A DNA stretch of 19,793 nucleotides, from the NCBI GenBank assembly GCA_945886995.1, contig CAMCZJ010000027.1, forward strand, positions 1-19,793, given 5' to 3'. The translations under genes were made by a program, and so were the position numbers. The notes beneath the pieces were generated by a model. The model was not told the DNA's origin and searched no databases. It saw nothing but the letters and a program-made list of their open reading frames with translations. The stretch comes from Asaia bogorensis. GTDB lineage: Bacteria > Pseudomonadota > Alphaproteobacteria > Acetobacterales > Acetobacteraceae. Shown one piece after another: positions 7,730 through 14,678 of the stretch (its first letter is position 1; every line of letters begins with the position of its first letter).

Positions 7730-8470
7730 ATGTGCGACAAGGCAAAAGAACGCGGGCTTGGCTGGCGCGGCTGGATGCCCCTGCCACCCCGGCAGGAAAC
7801 CAAACCACTCGGCCCGTGGTTGGACCTGACGCACCCGATAGATGAGGCAATGCCGCGCGTGCCGACCTTCGGCCCGCCCAAGGTCAAGAAGCTGTTCTGC
7901 CTGCCGGCTGATCCGCTGACGGTAACGAGCTTTGAGATGGTGGTGCATACCGGCACGCATGTTGATGCGCCTTGCCATTTCTACAGCGATGGCCCCAGCA
8001 TGGAACAAGTGCCGCTGGAACGCTGGAATGGCCCTGGCGTTGTCTGGCGCTTTGATCTGTCGCCCAATAGCCTGCTTGAACCGGAACATCTGGAAGCCGC
8101 GCGCCCGCTGCTGCGCCCGGGCGATATCCTGGCGCTGGATACGGGTTCTTCGCCGCACATCAATACACCCGCCTATGATGCGCACCCTTGCCTGAGCCTG
8201 GCGGCAGCGGATTGGATTGTGGCGAAGCAGGTGAAGCTGCTGGCCTGTGATTTCCCAACACCTGATCTGCCTGTACATCGCCGCCCGGCTGAAGGCTTCA
8301 CCTGGCCCGTGCATCAGCGCTTGTTGCGCGATGGCGTGCTGATTTGTGAGCATTTGCGCGGTCCCCGCCCGCTTGCCGGCAAGCGCGTGGAATTCATCTT
8401 TGGTGCGCTTTCCATCACCGGGTCGGATGGCGCGCCGGCGCGCGTCATGGCGCGAGAAATCGCAGACTAA
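7730..8470 (+). CDS. Cyclase family protein (kynurenine formamidase-like hydrolase)
   Basis: This is a 246-residue member of the cyclase family (PF04199-type), metal-dependent hydrolases that include kynurenine formamidase, isatin hydrolase and some lactone- or amide-opening enzymes. The metal-binding signature HTGTHVDAPCHF occupies residues 73-84 (H73, H77, D79, H83). Toward the C-terminus H195 (PVHQRLL) and E207 (LICEHL) fit the conserved catalytic His/Glu pair. No signal peptide is seen. The ATG at 7730 is supported by AAGGGAG (7716-7722) 7 bases upstream. It is followed after 17 bases by MmgE/PrpD copy 2 on the same strand, so the two are co-transcribed. It is divergent from the DUF4286-like gene across about 140 bases, suggesting a shared regulatory region. 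Substrate is unknown; an amide, lactone or formyl compound in the same pathway as the MmgE/PrpD enzymes is an inference. Confidence 0.88.
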   Translation: MCDKAKERGLGWRGWMPLPPRQETKPLGPWLDLTHPIDEAMPRVPTFGPPKVKKLFCLPADPLTVTSFEMVVHTGTHVDAPCHFYSDGPSMEQVPLERWNGPGVVWRFDLSPNSLLEPEHLEAARPLLRPGDILALDTGSSPHINTPAYDAHPCLSLAAADWIVAKQVKLLACDFPTPDLPVHRRPAEGFTWPVHQRLLRDGVLICEHLRGPRPLAGKRVEFIFGALSITGSDGAPARVMAREIAD

Positions 8471-8487
8471 ATCAAAGGACGCGCCCC

Positions 8488-9834
8488 ATGAGTGAAACAG
8501 CTTCCGCCACGCAAATCCTGGGGCGATTCGTCACCGAATCGCGGTTCGAAACCCTGCCGGAATCACTCCGCCATGAAGGCCGGCGCTCCATCCTCAACCA
8601 CGTTGGCTGCGCGCTCGGTGTGGCGCGTGACCCAGCGGTAATCACGGCGCATGAGATCATGCGCGATGCCTCAGGCAAGCAAAGTGCCACCGTGCTTGGT
8701 CAGCGCGACAGGCTTGGCGTGATGGATGCGGCTTTCGTCAATGCCATCGCGTCCAATCTGCTGGATTATGATGACACTCATCTGCGCACCGTGATCCACC
8801 CAAGCGCACCAGTTGCCCCCGTGGCCTTTGCGCTTGGTGAGGAGTTGAGTGCCAGCGGCGCTGAGGTTTTGCACGCCTTCCTTTTGGGAGGAGAGATCGC
8901 CTGCCGTATGGGCAATGCAGTCTCACCGGGGCATTACGCGCGTGGCTGGCACATTACCGCAAGCTGCGGCGTATTCGGTGCGGCGGCGGCAGCAGCAAGG
9001 CTCATGCGGCTTTCGGCGGAACAAACAGCGGATGCGCTTGGCATCGCCGCCAGCCAATCTGGCAGCATTGTGGAGAATCTGGCGACGGCTGCGAAGAATA
9101 TCGGCGTCGGCAATGCTGCGCGTAATGGCATATTGGCCGCGCGTTTCGCCGCCCGCGGCTATCGCGCTGCACCTTTCGCCATTGAAGGACCCTTGGGCTG
9201 GGCGCGCGCCATGGGTGATGAGCCGGTAATGGCTGAGATCACCGAAGGTCTCGGCCAAAGCTGGGAAATCGCGCGCAATACCTACAAGCCCTATGCGGCG
9301 GGCATCGTGTTTCATGCCGTGATTGATGCCTGCCTGGTGCTGCGCGAACAGCTTGGCAATGCGGTCGCGCACATCAAAAGCGTGACGGTGGCCGGCGATG
9401 CGCTTTTGCTGGCGCGCGGTGATCGTGTGGTGCGCAATGAACGCGATACGCGCATCAGCATCCATCACTGCGCAGCGATTGCCCTGCTGCTGGGCAGCGC
9501 CGATGTGACGGATTTTGAGATGGCGGCGGTGCAAGACCCTGCCCTTGCAGCACTGCGCGGAAAGGTGGTGGCGGAATGCGATGCCAGCCTGCCGCGCGGC
9601 GCAGCGCGCGTGACCATCACACTTGCTGATGGCAGCACGCGTCAGGCCATTGTCGAACATCCACGCGGCAGTGCTGAACGCCCGCTAAGTGATGGCGACC
9701 TTGCTGCCAAGTATCGCGCCAATGCCGCCTTGGGTGGCACGACCGCTGATGTGGAAGCGCAAATCGCAGGGCTCTGGGCGCTGGACCGGGTAGCGTCCAT
9801 CGCCCCACTCATGGCCCTGCTGCGCGGAATATAG
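8488..9834 (+). CDS. MmgE/PrpD family protein (copy 2)
   Basis: This is a 448-residue MmgE/PrpD superfamily enzyme, paralogous to the copy encoded at 5581-6942. The signature DYDDTH is at residues 93-98 and is followed by H104-P105 (HPS), the normal family form. Both copies carry a late segment of the type LSD-x-[DE]L-x-AKYR-x-NA and a region reading EI-[LA]-x-N-x-[FY]KP/K-Y before the lid domain. The ATG has AAAGGA (8474-8479) 8 bases upstream and lies 17 bases after the cyclase stop, so it is the second gene of that operon. Probable activity is dehydration, decarboxylation or epimerisation of a small carboxylic acid. The two copies differ clearly, so they may act on successive intermediates or form a heteromer; this is inference. 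It converges with the secreted-protein gene with a 6-base gap. Confidence 0.9.
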   Translation: MSETASATQILGRFVTESRFETLPESLRHEGRRSILNHVGCALGVARDPAVITAHEIMRDASGKQSATVLGQRDRLGVMDAAFVNAIASNLLDYDDTHLRTVIHPSAPVAPVAFALGEELSASGAEVLHAFLLGGEIACRMGNAVSPGHYARGWHITASCGVFGAAAAAARLMRLSAEQTADALGIAASQSGSIVENLATAAKNIGVGNAARNGILAARFAARGYRAAPFAIEGPLGWARAMGDEPVMAEITEGLGQSWEIARNTYKPYAAGIVFHAVIDACLVLREQLGNAVAHIKSVTVAGDALLLARGDRVVRNERDTRISIHHCAAIALLLGSADVTDFEMAAVQDPALAALRGKVVAECDASLPRGAARVTITLADGSTRQAIVEHPRGSAERPLSDGDLAAKYRANAALGGTTADVEAQIAGLWALDRVASIAPLMALLRGI

Positions 9835-9840
9835 CTGCCT

Positions 9841-10302
9841 TCAGTATCCCGGCGCGCAATGCAGCAGGGTAAAACCGGCCGAGGTGATCACCAGATCAAT
9901 CTTGTCCGGCGTGGTCCAGCCGATATCCTGTTCACCGCTACGCGGGTTCTGATCATCGAATTCTGGCGGCCCGAAGCGCGCAATCAGTCTTTGGCGCAAT
10001 ACATCGCCCTGCGCCGCAGCGCCACGGCCTGAAACGCAAGCAAGGCCGCCGGTTTTTGTATCAAACCCAAAGGCGATATTCATGCGCAGCCCCTCCACGC
10101 TGAAGGCGCCACGTGCGCGATATTCCACCCGCGTATCCATCATCCGCCGTTCCGCGGCCGGCAGGCTGCGCACCGCGCGGCGCGATGCTGTCACCGCCTG
10201 CGCTTCATTCATGCCCCAGCGCGTATACTCCCAAGCCGCATCGGCGGGCGCGGCAAACACCAGCAGCATCAAGGCGAGCAGGCCATTACGGGCCAATTTC
10301 AT
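9841..10302 (-). CDS. Small secreted protein of unknown function
   Basis: This is a 153-residue protein I do not recognise. It starts with a clear Sec signal peptide: a positive N-terminus (MKLARNG), a hydrophobic core (LLALMLLVFA) and a likely cleavage site after PADA, before AWEYTRW. The mature part begins with the segment EYTRWGMNEAQAV, which recalls small periplasmic proteins with a W-G-M-[ST]-x-x-[EQ]-[AV] start seen in many Proteobacteria. Two cysteines are present in the mature part (near residues 89 and 149) and could form a disulfide in the periplasm. The start at 10302 has no strong ribosome site. It stands alone between the convergent MmgE/PrpD gene and a 235-base intergenic region. 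Confidence 0.72.
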   Translation of the reverse strand: MKLARNGLLALMLLVFAAPADAAWEYTRWGMNEAQAVTASRRAVRSLPAAERRMMDTRVEYRARGAFSVEGLRMNIAFGFDTKTGGLACVSGRGAAAQGDVLRQRLIARFGPPEFDDQNPRSGEQDIGWTTPDKIDLVITSAGFTLLHCAPGY

Positions 10303-10436
10303 GCGGCATTTCGGGGCGGCGCCCGACCTCTGACTTTCCTTGCCTGCCTATAGCGCGAAATGCGTTATCTGGCGCGGGGCCAGCCGACCGCTTGGCGTGC
10401 ATCCTCTCGCTGGTGAACTGGCTCGCGTATTTTGAA

Positions 10437-10456
10437 GCCAAGTGTGATCACTTGGC
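10437..10456. repeat. Perfect inverted repeat in a 235-base intergenic region
   Basis: GCCAAGTG and CACTTGGC form a perfect 8-base inverted repeat around a TGAT loop. The gap 10303-10537 holds no gene I can support. Read on the minus strand the hairpin lies downstream of the cytochrome b561 gene and is followed by TTCAAAATAC, a poor U-tract. It could be a weak terminator for that gene or an operator for the secreted-protein gene. The sequence cannot separate these. Confidence 0.45.
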
Positions 10457-10537
10457 GGCTCGGAAAATACGATCAAGAAAAGTTTTCGTGCGTGTCCTGT
10501 GAACGCATGTCAACGGGAAACGCAGTGGCTTTCGGCT

Positions 10538-11116
10538 TCAGATCATTCGCATCAGGGTTCCATCGCGCCTGATGGCGTGGTGGAACAGCGCGCCGCCCAC
10601 ATGCAGCGCAATCAGCACCACCAAAGACCAACCGCCTATTGTGTGCAGCAGCTTCAAAATCTTGGCGAGGCTTTCCCAAGCCTCCATGAATTTCGGGAAT
10701 TCGATGAAGCCGAGGTAGGCCGTGGCGCCCTGCATCGGGAAACCCCAGGCATTGGTGGCCATGAAGCCAAGTAGTGGCTGGATGATCAGCAGCGCATAAA
10801 GCGCATGGTGCACGGCGCTGGATGCGGTGCGGAGCAGCTTCGGCATGTCATTGGGCAGGCTGGGTGGCGGGCTCAGCCAGCGCCAGGCCAGCCGGGCGAG
10901 CGCCACAAACAATATGGTTAGCCCCGCGCTTTCATGCAGCGCATAGAACGCCATCTTGCTGTCATCCTTCACATGTTGGATGACAAAGCCAAGCGGCAGC
11001 GCCACCAGCATCAGGCCCAGCGTCACCCAATGAAACAGCTTCGCAATCGCGCCATATTGTCCCGCCGGATGCGCCGCATCCGCACCCTTGGGCGGCAAAG
11101 CTGCCATGCCATCCAT
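10538..11116 (-). CDS. Cytochrome b561 family di-haem membrane protein
   Basis: This 192-residue inner-membrane protein has four hydrophobic spans (about residues 27-47, 57-80, 100-120 and 152-178). It is of the bacterial cytochrome b561 type, which moves electrons between quinol and soluble or periplasmic acceptors. Candidate haem ligands are H29 (LFHW), H61 (ALHESAG), H158 (LLHTIGGW) and H172 (ALHVGGALFHH), which is the usual pattern. The ALHE...G and HTIGGW blocks are diagnostic. The start at 11116 is chosen because GGAGGAG (plus-strand CTCCTCC, 11123-11129) lies 6 bases upstream. In-frame ATGs at 11131 and 11146 would overlap or precede that site. It is divergent from the DUF429 gene with 68 bases between the starts. 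Confidence 0.9.
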   Translation of the reverse strand: MDGMAALPPKGADAAHPAGQYGAIAKLFHWVTLGLMLVALPLGFVIQHVKDDSKMAFYALHESAGLTILFVALARLAWRWLSPPPSLPNDMPKLLRTASSAVHHALYALLIIQPLLGFMATNAWGFPMQGATAYLGFIEFPKFMEAWESLAKILKLLHTIGGWSLVVLIALHVGGALFHHAIRRDGTLMRMI

Positions 11117-11184
11117 CACGCTCTCCTCCATACTTGGCCTGAGCATGACACGAAGGCCGGGCGCGGCGCGAGAGGTTTCGCCCC

Positions 11185-12105
11185 ATGATCGCCGCCCATG
11201 CGGATTGGAGCATGGATGCCCGCAAACGCTGGGTCACGCTGGCACGGCGCCAAGGGAGCTTGTGGCAAGCAAGCGCGCCACGCCTGGTGGGGGACCCTGC
11301 CGCGCTGGCCGCAGCCATGATCGCGGAAGGCGGCCCCGCCGCACTTGGGCTTGACCTGCCGCTTGGCGTGCCGCGCGGCTTCGCGGAACACCGCCCGGAA
11401 CAGGATTTTCCTGCTTTTCTGGCCGGGCTCACGGAAAATCATGATTTCTTTGCGGTGTCACCGGGGCTGGAAACTGTCTCCCCGGCCCGCCCCTTCTATC
11501 CGGCGCGCGGCATCAAGGGCATGACGCGCGCGGCCCATGCTGCGGCACTTGGGCTTGCCGATGCTGCTGGCCTGTCCCGTTTATGTGATCGCGCCACGGC
11601 TGAACGCCCCGCCGGGGCGCCGGTATTCTGGACGCTTGGCGCCAATCAATCCGGCAAGGCGGCGATCAGCGCCTGGCGCGATTGGCTCGCCCCCGCTTTG
11701 GCCGCTGGCGCGCCCTTCAGGCTTTGGCCCTTCGCGGGTGCGCTGCATGATCTGCTCCGCCCCGGCGCGCTTGCCATTGCTGAGGTCTATCCAGCGGAGG
11801 CGTTGCGCCATTTGGGGCTGAAACTGGCAGGGTCAAAACGCGCTGAGGGACCACGCCGCGTGCTGGCGCCGGCATTGCGTGGCGCCATGGCGACCCTTCA
11901 CGTCACCCCTGATGCGGCTTTGGCCGAGATGATCCAAACCGGCTTCGGCACCGATGCCGCTGGTGAGGATCGCTTCGATTCGCTGATTGGCTTGCTTGGC
12001 CTGATTGGCGTGATTGACGGCAAGCGCCCGGATTTCATCCCGGAAGACCCGATGATCCGCGCTTGGGAGGGCTGGGTCTTGGGCCAAACCGCCCTGCCGC
12101 ATTAA
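11185..12105 (+). CDS. DUF429-like protein (RNase H-like fold)
   Basis: This 306-residue protein resembles the DUF429 family, predicted RNase H-like-fold proteins of unknown activity. Supporting segments are ADWSMD near the N-terminus (residues 6-11), GLDLPLGVP (55-63), AEVYPAEALR in the middle and EDRFDSLIGLLG near the C-terminus. Together these give the spaced acidic residues expected of that fold. No signal peptide or membrane span is seen. The ATG at 11185 is supported by GAGAGG (11170-11175) 9 bases upstream. Its stop overlaps the stop of the convergent Lrp gene: the sequence TTAA at 12102-12105 serves as TAA on both strands. The biochemical role is not known to me. Confidence 0.75.
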   Translation: MIAAHADWSMDARKRWVTLARRQGSLWQASAPRLVGDPAALAAAMIAEGGPAALGLDLPLGVPRGFAEHRPEQDFPAFLAGLTENHDFFAVSPGLETVSPARPFYPARGIKGMTRAAHAAALGLADAAGLSRLCDRATAERPAGAPVFWTLGANQSGKAAISAWRDWLAPALAAGAPFRLWPFAGALHDLLRPGALAIAEVYPAEALRHLGLKLAGSKRAEGPRRVLAPALRGAMATLHVTPDAALAEMIQTGFGTDAAGEDRFDSLIGLLGLIGVIDGKRPDFIPEDPMIRAWEGWVLGQTALPH

Positions 12106-12590
12106 CCGAGCGGCACGCCCGCCGCGTCCTTCGCCGTGCGGATCGTCTGCAAGGTCTGCACGCGCAGCACGGAAGCAGCGCCTGTCAGCCGTGCGGTCAA
12201 TTCATTCTCATGCGCGGTATTGCGCGCGACGAGTCGCAGCAGGAAATCCCCGCCGCCGCGGATCATGTGGCATTCGCGCACCTCCGGCCAGGAAGTTGCC
12301 AGCGCTTCAAAGGCATCCAGCACGCTCTGCTTTTGCGATTCCAGGCCAACAAGGGCGAAGAACATCACCTCCCACCCCAGCGCGGTGGGGTCGAGGTCTG
12401 CGTGATAGCCACGAATGACCGCTTCTTCTTCCAGCCGGCGCACGCGCCGGAGGCAGGGCGGCGCGGAAAGATTGACGCGTCGGGCAAGTTCGACATTCGT
12501 AATGCGGCCATCAGCCTGGAGTTCCGCCAGAATCTGGCGGTCCAGGGCATCCAGCGCCGGATCGGGGGCGGGGTTCTTGGGATTGGGCAC
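12102..12590 (-). CDS. Lrp/AsnC family transcriptional regulator
   Basis: This 162-residue DNA-binding regulator has an N-terminal helix-turn-helix (about residues 14-60, with LDRQILAELQADGR and NVELARRVNLS). Its C-terminal RAM/AsnC ligand-binding domain carries a conserved IRGGGDFLLRL strand near 110-120. Such proteins sense amino acids and form octamers. The start is a GTG at 12590; an in-frame stop lies three codons upstream, and no internal ATG precedes the HTH. The gene is divergent from trxB, an arrangement also known from E. coli (lrp-trxB) and from alphaproteobacteria where lrp, trxB and the LysR gene lsrB cluster. It could therefore regulate itself and trxB. Effector unknown. Confidence 0.93.
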   Translation of the reverse strand: MPNPKNPAPDPALDALDRQILAELQADGRITNVELARRVNLSAPPCLRRVRRLEEEAVIRGYHADLDPTALGWEVMFFALVGLESQKQSVLDAFEALATSWPEVRECHMIRGGGDFLLRLVARNTAHENELTARLTGAASVLRVQTLQTIRTAKDAAGVPLG

Positions 12591-12636
12591 GGGTCTTCAT
12601 TGCTCAAAACCGGGCTGCCGCGCAATATCATTTCAA

Positions 12637-12647
12637 GATGCAGCATC
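12637..12647. promoter_or_regulatory. Short dyad between divergent lrp and trxB, possible operator
   Basis: GATGC-A-GCATC is a perfect 5-base dyad in the 127-base divergent region. It lies about 47 bases upstream of the Lrp start and 70 bases upstream of the trxB start. It is a candidate for Lrp autoregulation only by position. It is short enough to occur by chance, and no clear -35/-10 pair was found beside it. Confidence 0.25.
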
Positions 12648-12704
12648 GGCCTGGCTGCGGCTTGCCCGGAAGGGGCGGCTGGCCGATATCAACCGGTAGA
12701 TTTC

Positions 12705-12709
12705 AGGGG
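12705..12709 (+). promoter_or_regulatory. Shine-Dalgarno site deciding the trxB start
   Basis: AGGGG ends 8 bases before the GTG at 12718. The earlier in-frame GTG at 12709 overlaps this same site and so lacks its own. This selects 12718, giving a product that begins MAETFQSK, as trxB usually does in related bacteria. Confidence 0.7.
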
Positions 12710-12717
12710 TGCGGATC

Positions 12718-13689
12718 GTGGCCGAGACATTTCAAAGCAAGCTGCTCATTCTGGGTGCCGGGCCGGCGGGCTATACGGCGGCGATCTACGCCGCGCGCGC
12801 GGGGCTTTCGCCCCTGCTGGTGGCGGGGATGCAGCCAGGCGGGCAGCTGACCATCACCACCGATGTGGAAAACTACCCAGGCTTCGCGGAGGCCGTGCAA
12901 GGCCCCTGGCTGATGGACCAGATGGCCGCACAGGCTGTGCATTGCGGCACCAAGGTGGTGCAGGATGTGATTACTTCCATTGATTTGTCGCGCCGGCCCT
13001 TCCGCGCGGTGGGGGATTCCGGCGATGTCTATGTCGCCGAAGCGCTGGTGATCGCGACTGGCGCGCAGGCGCGCTGGCTTGGCATTCCGGGCGAAAAGGA
13101 ACTGGGCGGTTTTGGTGTTTCCGCTTGCGCCACCTGCGATGGTTTCTTTTATCGCGGCAAGGATGTCGCGGTGATTGGCGGCGGCAATTCCGCGACCGAG
13201 GAAGCGCTTTACCTTTCCAATCTCGCGCGGCATGTCACGCTGATCCATCGGCGTGATTCCCTCCGTTCCGAGAAAATCCTCCAACAGCGGCTTTTCGCGA
13301 AGCCGAATGTTTCGATCATGTGGAATACGCTCACGGAAGAAGTGCTGGCCGATACATCAGGCCGCATGCCGGTGGCGCGCGGCTTGGCGCTGCGTGATCG
13401 CATCACCGGTGAAGCGCGCGAATTGAAGGTGGATGGCGTTTTCGTGGCCATCGGCCATTCACCTGCGACCGCACTTTTTCAAGGCCAGATCGGCATGGAT
13501 GCGGAATTCTATATCGAAACCACGCCCGGTAGCACGCGCACCTCCATCCCTGGCGTTTTCGCTGCGGGCGATGTGCAGGACAAGACTTATCGCCAGGCTG
13601 TGACTGCCGCCGGCACCGGCTGCATGGCCGCGCTTGAGGCGGAAAAATACCTCGCTGCGCTTGAAGCGGGCCATGCGGCAGCGGCCTGA
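12718..13689 (+). CDS. trxB: Thioredoxin-disulfide reductase
   Basis: This 323-residue cytosolic flavoenzyme reduces thioredoxin with NADPH. The FAD-binding motif GAGPAG is at residues 13-18 and the redox-active disulfide CATC is at 137-140, followed by DG. The NADPH-binding glycine loop GGGNSA is near 154-159, with HRRD (177-180) giving the arginines that select NADPH. A terminal GVFAAGDVQD segment contacts FAD. The family's usual length and order are intact. A GTG start at 12718 is preferred over GTG 12709 on ribosome-site grounds. It is divergent from the Lrp gene, and its TGA overlaps the ATG of the following LysR gene (TGATG, 13687-13691), so the two are translated together. Confidence 0.96.
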   Translation: MAETFQSKLLILGAGPAGYTAAIYAARAGLSPLLVAGMQPGGQLTITTDVENYPGFAEAVQGPWLMDQMAAQAVHCGTKVVQDVITSIDLSRRPFRAVGDSGDVYVAEALVIATGAQARWLGIPGEKELGGFGVSACATCDGFFYRGKDVAVIGGGNSATEEALYLSNLARHVTLIHRRDSLRSEKILQQRLFAKPNVSIMWNTLTEEVLADTSGRMPVARGLALRDRITGEARELKVDGVFVAIGHSPATALFQGQIGMDAEFYIETTPGSTRTSIPGVFAAGDVQDKTYRQAVTAAGTGCMAALEAEKYLAALEAGHAAAA

Positions 13690-14579
13690 TGCCGACCGAT
13701 TGGGACAAGCTTCGTATCTTTCACGCGGTCGCGGAGGCAGGTTCCTTCACCCATGCGGGTGACACGCTGAACCTCAGCCAATCCGCGGTATCGCGGCAAA
13801 TTCAAGCTTTGGAAGAAGCGCTGAATGTGCCGCTGTTTCACCGGCATGCGCGCGGCCTGATCCTGACCGAACAGGGCGAAACACTGAACCGCACGGTGCG
13901 CGAAGTTTTCGCGAAACTCGCGATGACTGAAACCATGTTGACCGAAAGCCGAGAGCGCCCGGCGGGGCGGCTCAAGGTCACTTCCACCATCGGCTTCGGC
14001 AGTACCTGGCTGGCGCCGCGCTTGAAGAAGCTGCTGGATATTCATCCGGAGATCAGTGTCACGCTGCTATTGGATGATTCCGATTTGGATATCGCGATGC
14101 GCGAAGCGGATGTCGCGATCCGCATGCATGCGCCGCGGCAGCCGGAATTGATCCAGCGCCATATCGCAAGCTTCGGGTGGCGGATTTGTGGTGCGGCTTC
14201 CTATCTGAAGACCATCGGCATCCCGCAACGGCCCGAGGATTTGGATGCGCATCGGCTGATCATCTACGGCGATTATCAGCCGCCGATTGACAACATCAAT
14301 TGGCTGGCTGAGGTGGGCCGGCGCCCCGGCACGGCGCGGCGCGCGGCGGTGGAACTCAATTCCATGCCCGGCATGGTGCAGGCGGTCCGTAGTGGTTTGG
14401 GGCTGGCGGCGCTGCCGGATTACATCGGGGCGGAGTTGGATGAATTCGTCCAGGTGCTGCCGGGAGTGAAGGGGCCGAAGATTGAGGCTTACTTCGTCTA
14501 TCCCGAAGAAATGAGGCATTCCAAGCGTGTAGCGGTTTTCCGGGACTTTCTGGTGGCGGAGCTGACCGGCGCGCTGTGA
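13689..14579 (+). CDS. lsrB: LysR-type regulator, LsrB/VtlR-like
   Basis: This 296-residue LysR-type regulator has a winged HTH at residues 5-65, including FHAVAEAGSFTHAG and LSQSAVSRQIQALEE, followed by the linker helix and a substrate-binding domain. From memory it matches rhizobial LsrB/VtlR closely along most of its length: the WDKLRIFHA start, HRHARGLILTEQGE, LPDYI and the FVYPEEM...FRDFLV end. In Rhizobiales this protein controls oxidative-stress and envelope genes and activates the AbcR small RNAs. LsrB redox sensing has been linked to cysteines; here I find only one, C167, so such sensing may differ. It starts within the trxB stop codon (TGATG) and should be translated by coupling. 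A LysR-type box and an sRNA-like gene follow directly downstream. Confidence 0.88.
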   Translation: MPTDWDKLRIFHAVAEAGSFTHAGDTLNLSQSAVSRQIQALEEALNVPLFHRHARGLILTEQGETLNRTVREVFAKLAMTETMLTESRERPAGRLKVTSTIGFGSTWLAPRLKKLLDIHPEISVTLLLDDSDLDIAMREADVAIRMHAPRQPELIQRHIASFGWRICGAASYLKTIGIPQRPEDLDAHRLIIYGDYQPPIDNINWLAEVGRRPGTARRAAVELNSMPGMVQAVRSGLGLAALPDYIGAELDEFVQVLPGVKGPKIEAYFVYPEEMRHSKRVAVFRDFLVAELTGAL

Positions 14580-14606
14580 CGCTATGTAACCGGCGGAAGC
14601 CAAGCT

Positions 14607-14621
14607 ATGCGTTTTTTGCAT
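14607..14621 (+). promoter_or_regulatory. LysR-type operator (T-N11-A dyad) upstream of the sRNA
   Basis: ATGC-GTTTTTT-GCAT is a dyad containing T-N11-A (T14608 to A14620), the canonical LysR recognition box. Its centre (14614) is about 65 bases before the predicted sRNA start near 14679, exactly where LysR activators place their main recognition site. It lies 27 bases past the stop of the LsrB/VtlR-like gene. The T-rich loop argues against a terminator, since the T-run is inside the loop, not after the stem. Confidence 0.6.
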
Positions 14622-14666
14622 GGCCGTGTGGTGAAGAACGGGAACCACAACCAAAGCGAGAGCGGC

Positions 14667-14672
14667 TATAAA
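14667..14672 (+). promoter_or_regulatory. Predicted -10 element of the sRNA promoter
   Basis: TATAAA in the context GGCTATAAAATGG is the best -10 box in this gap. The hexamer 17 bases upstream (14644-14649, ACCACA) is a poor -35. This fits a promoter that depends on an activator such as the adjacent LysR protein. Transcription would begin around 14679-14680. Confidence 0.55.
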
Positions 14673-14678
14673 ATGGGC

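Noticed and set aside
7559..8353. 264-codon minus-strand frame opposite the cyclase and its upstream region
   Set aside because: It has Arg/His/Gln-rich composition with no recognisable fold and overlaps a clear plus-strand gene.
8923..9660. 245-codon minus-strand frame opposite MmgE/PrpD copy 2
   Set aside because: It lies wholly inside a recognised gene and shows no motif or ribosome site.
12645..12687. Widely spaced repeat ATCGGCC...GGCCGAT between lrp and trxB
   Set aside because: It is 7 bases long with a 29-base gap in GC-rich DNA, easily expected by chance.
14607..14621. Terminator for the LysR gene at the T-run
   Set aside because: The T-run sits in the loop, not after the stem; the dyad fits a LysR operator better.
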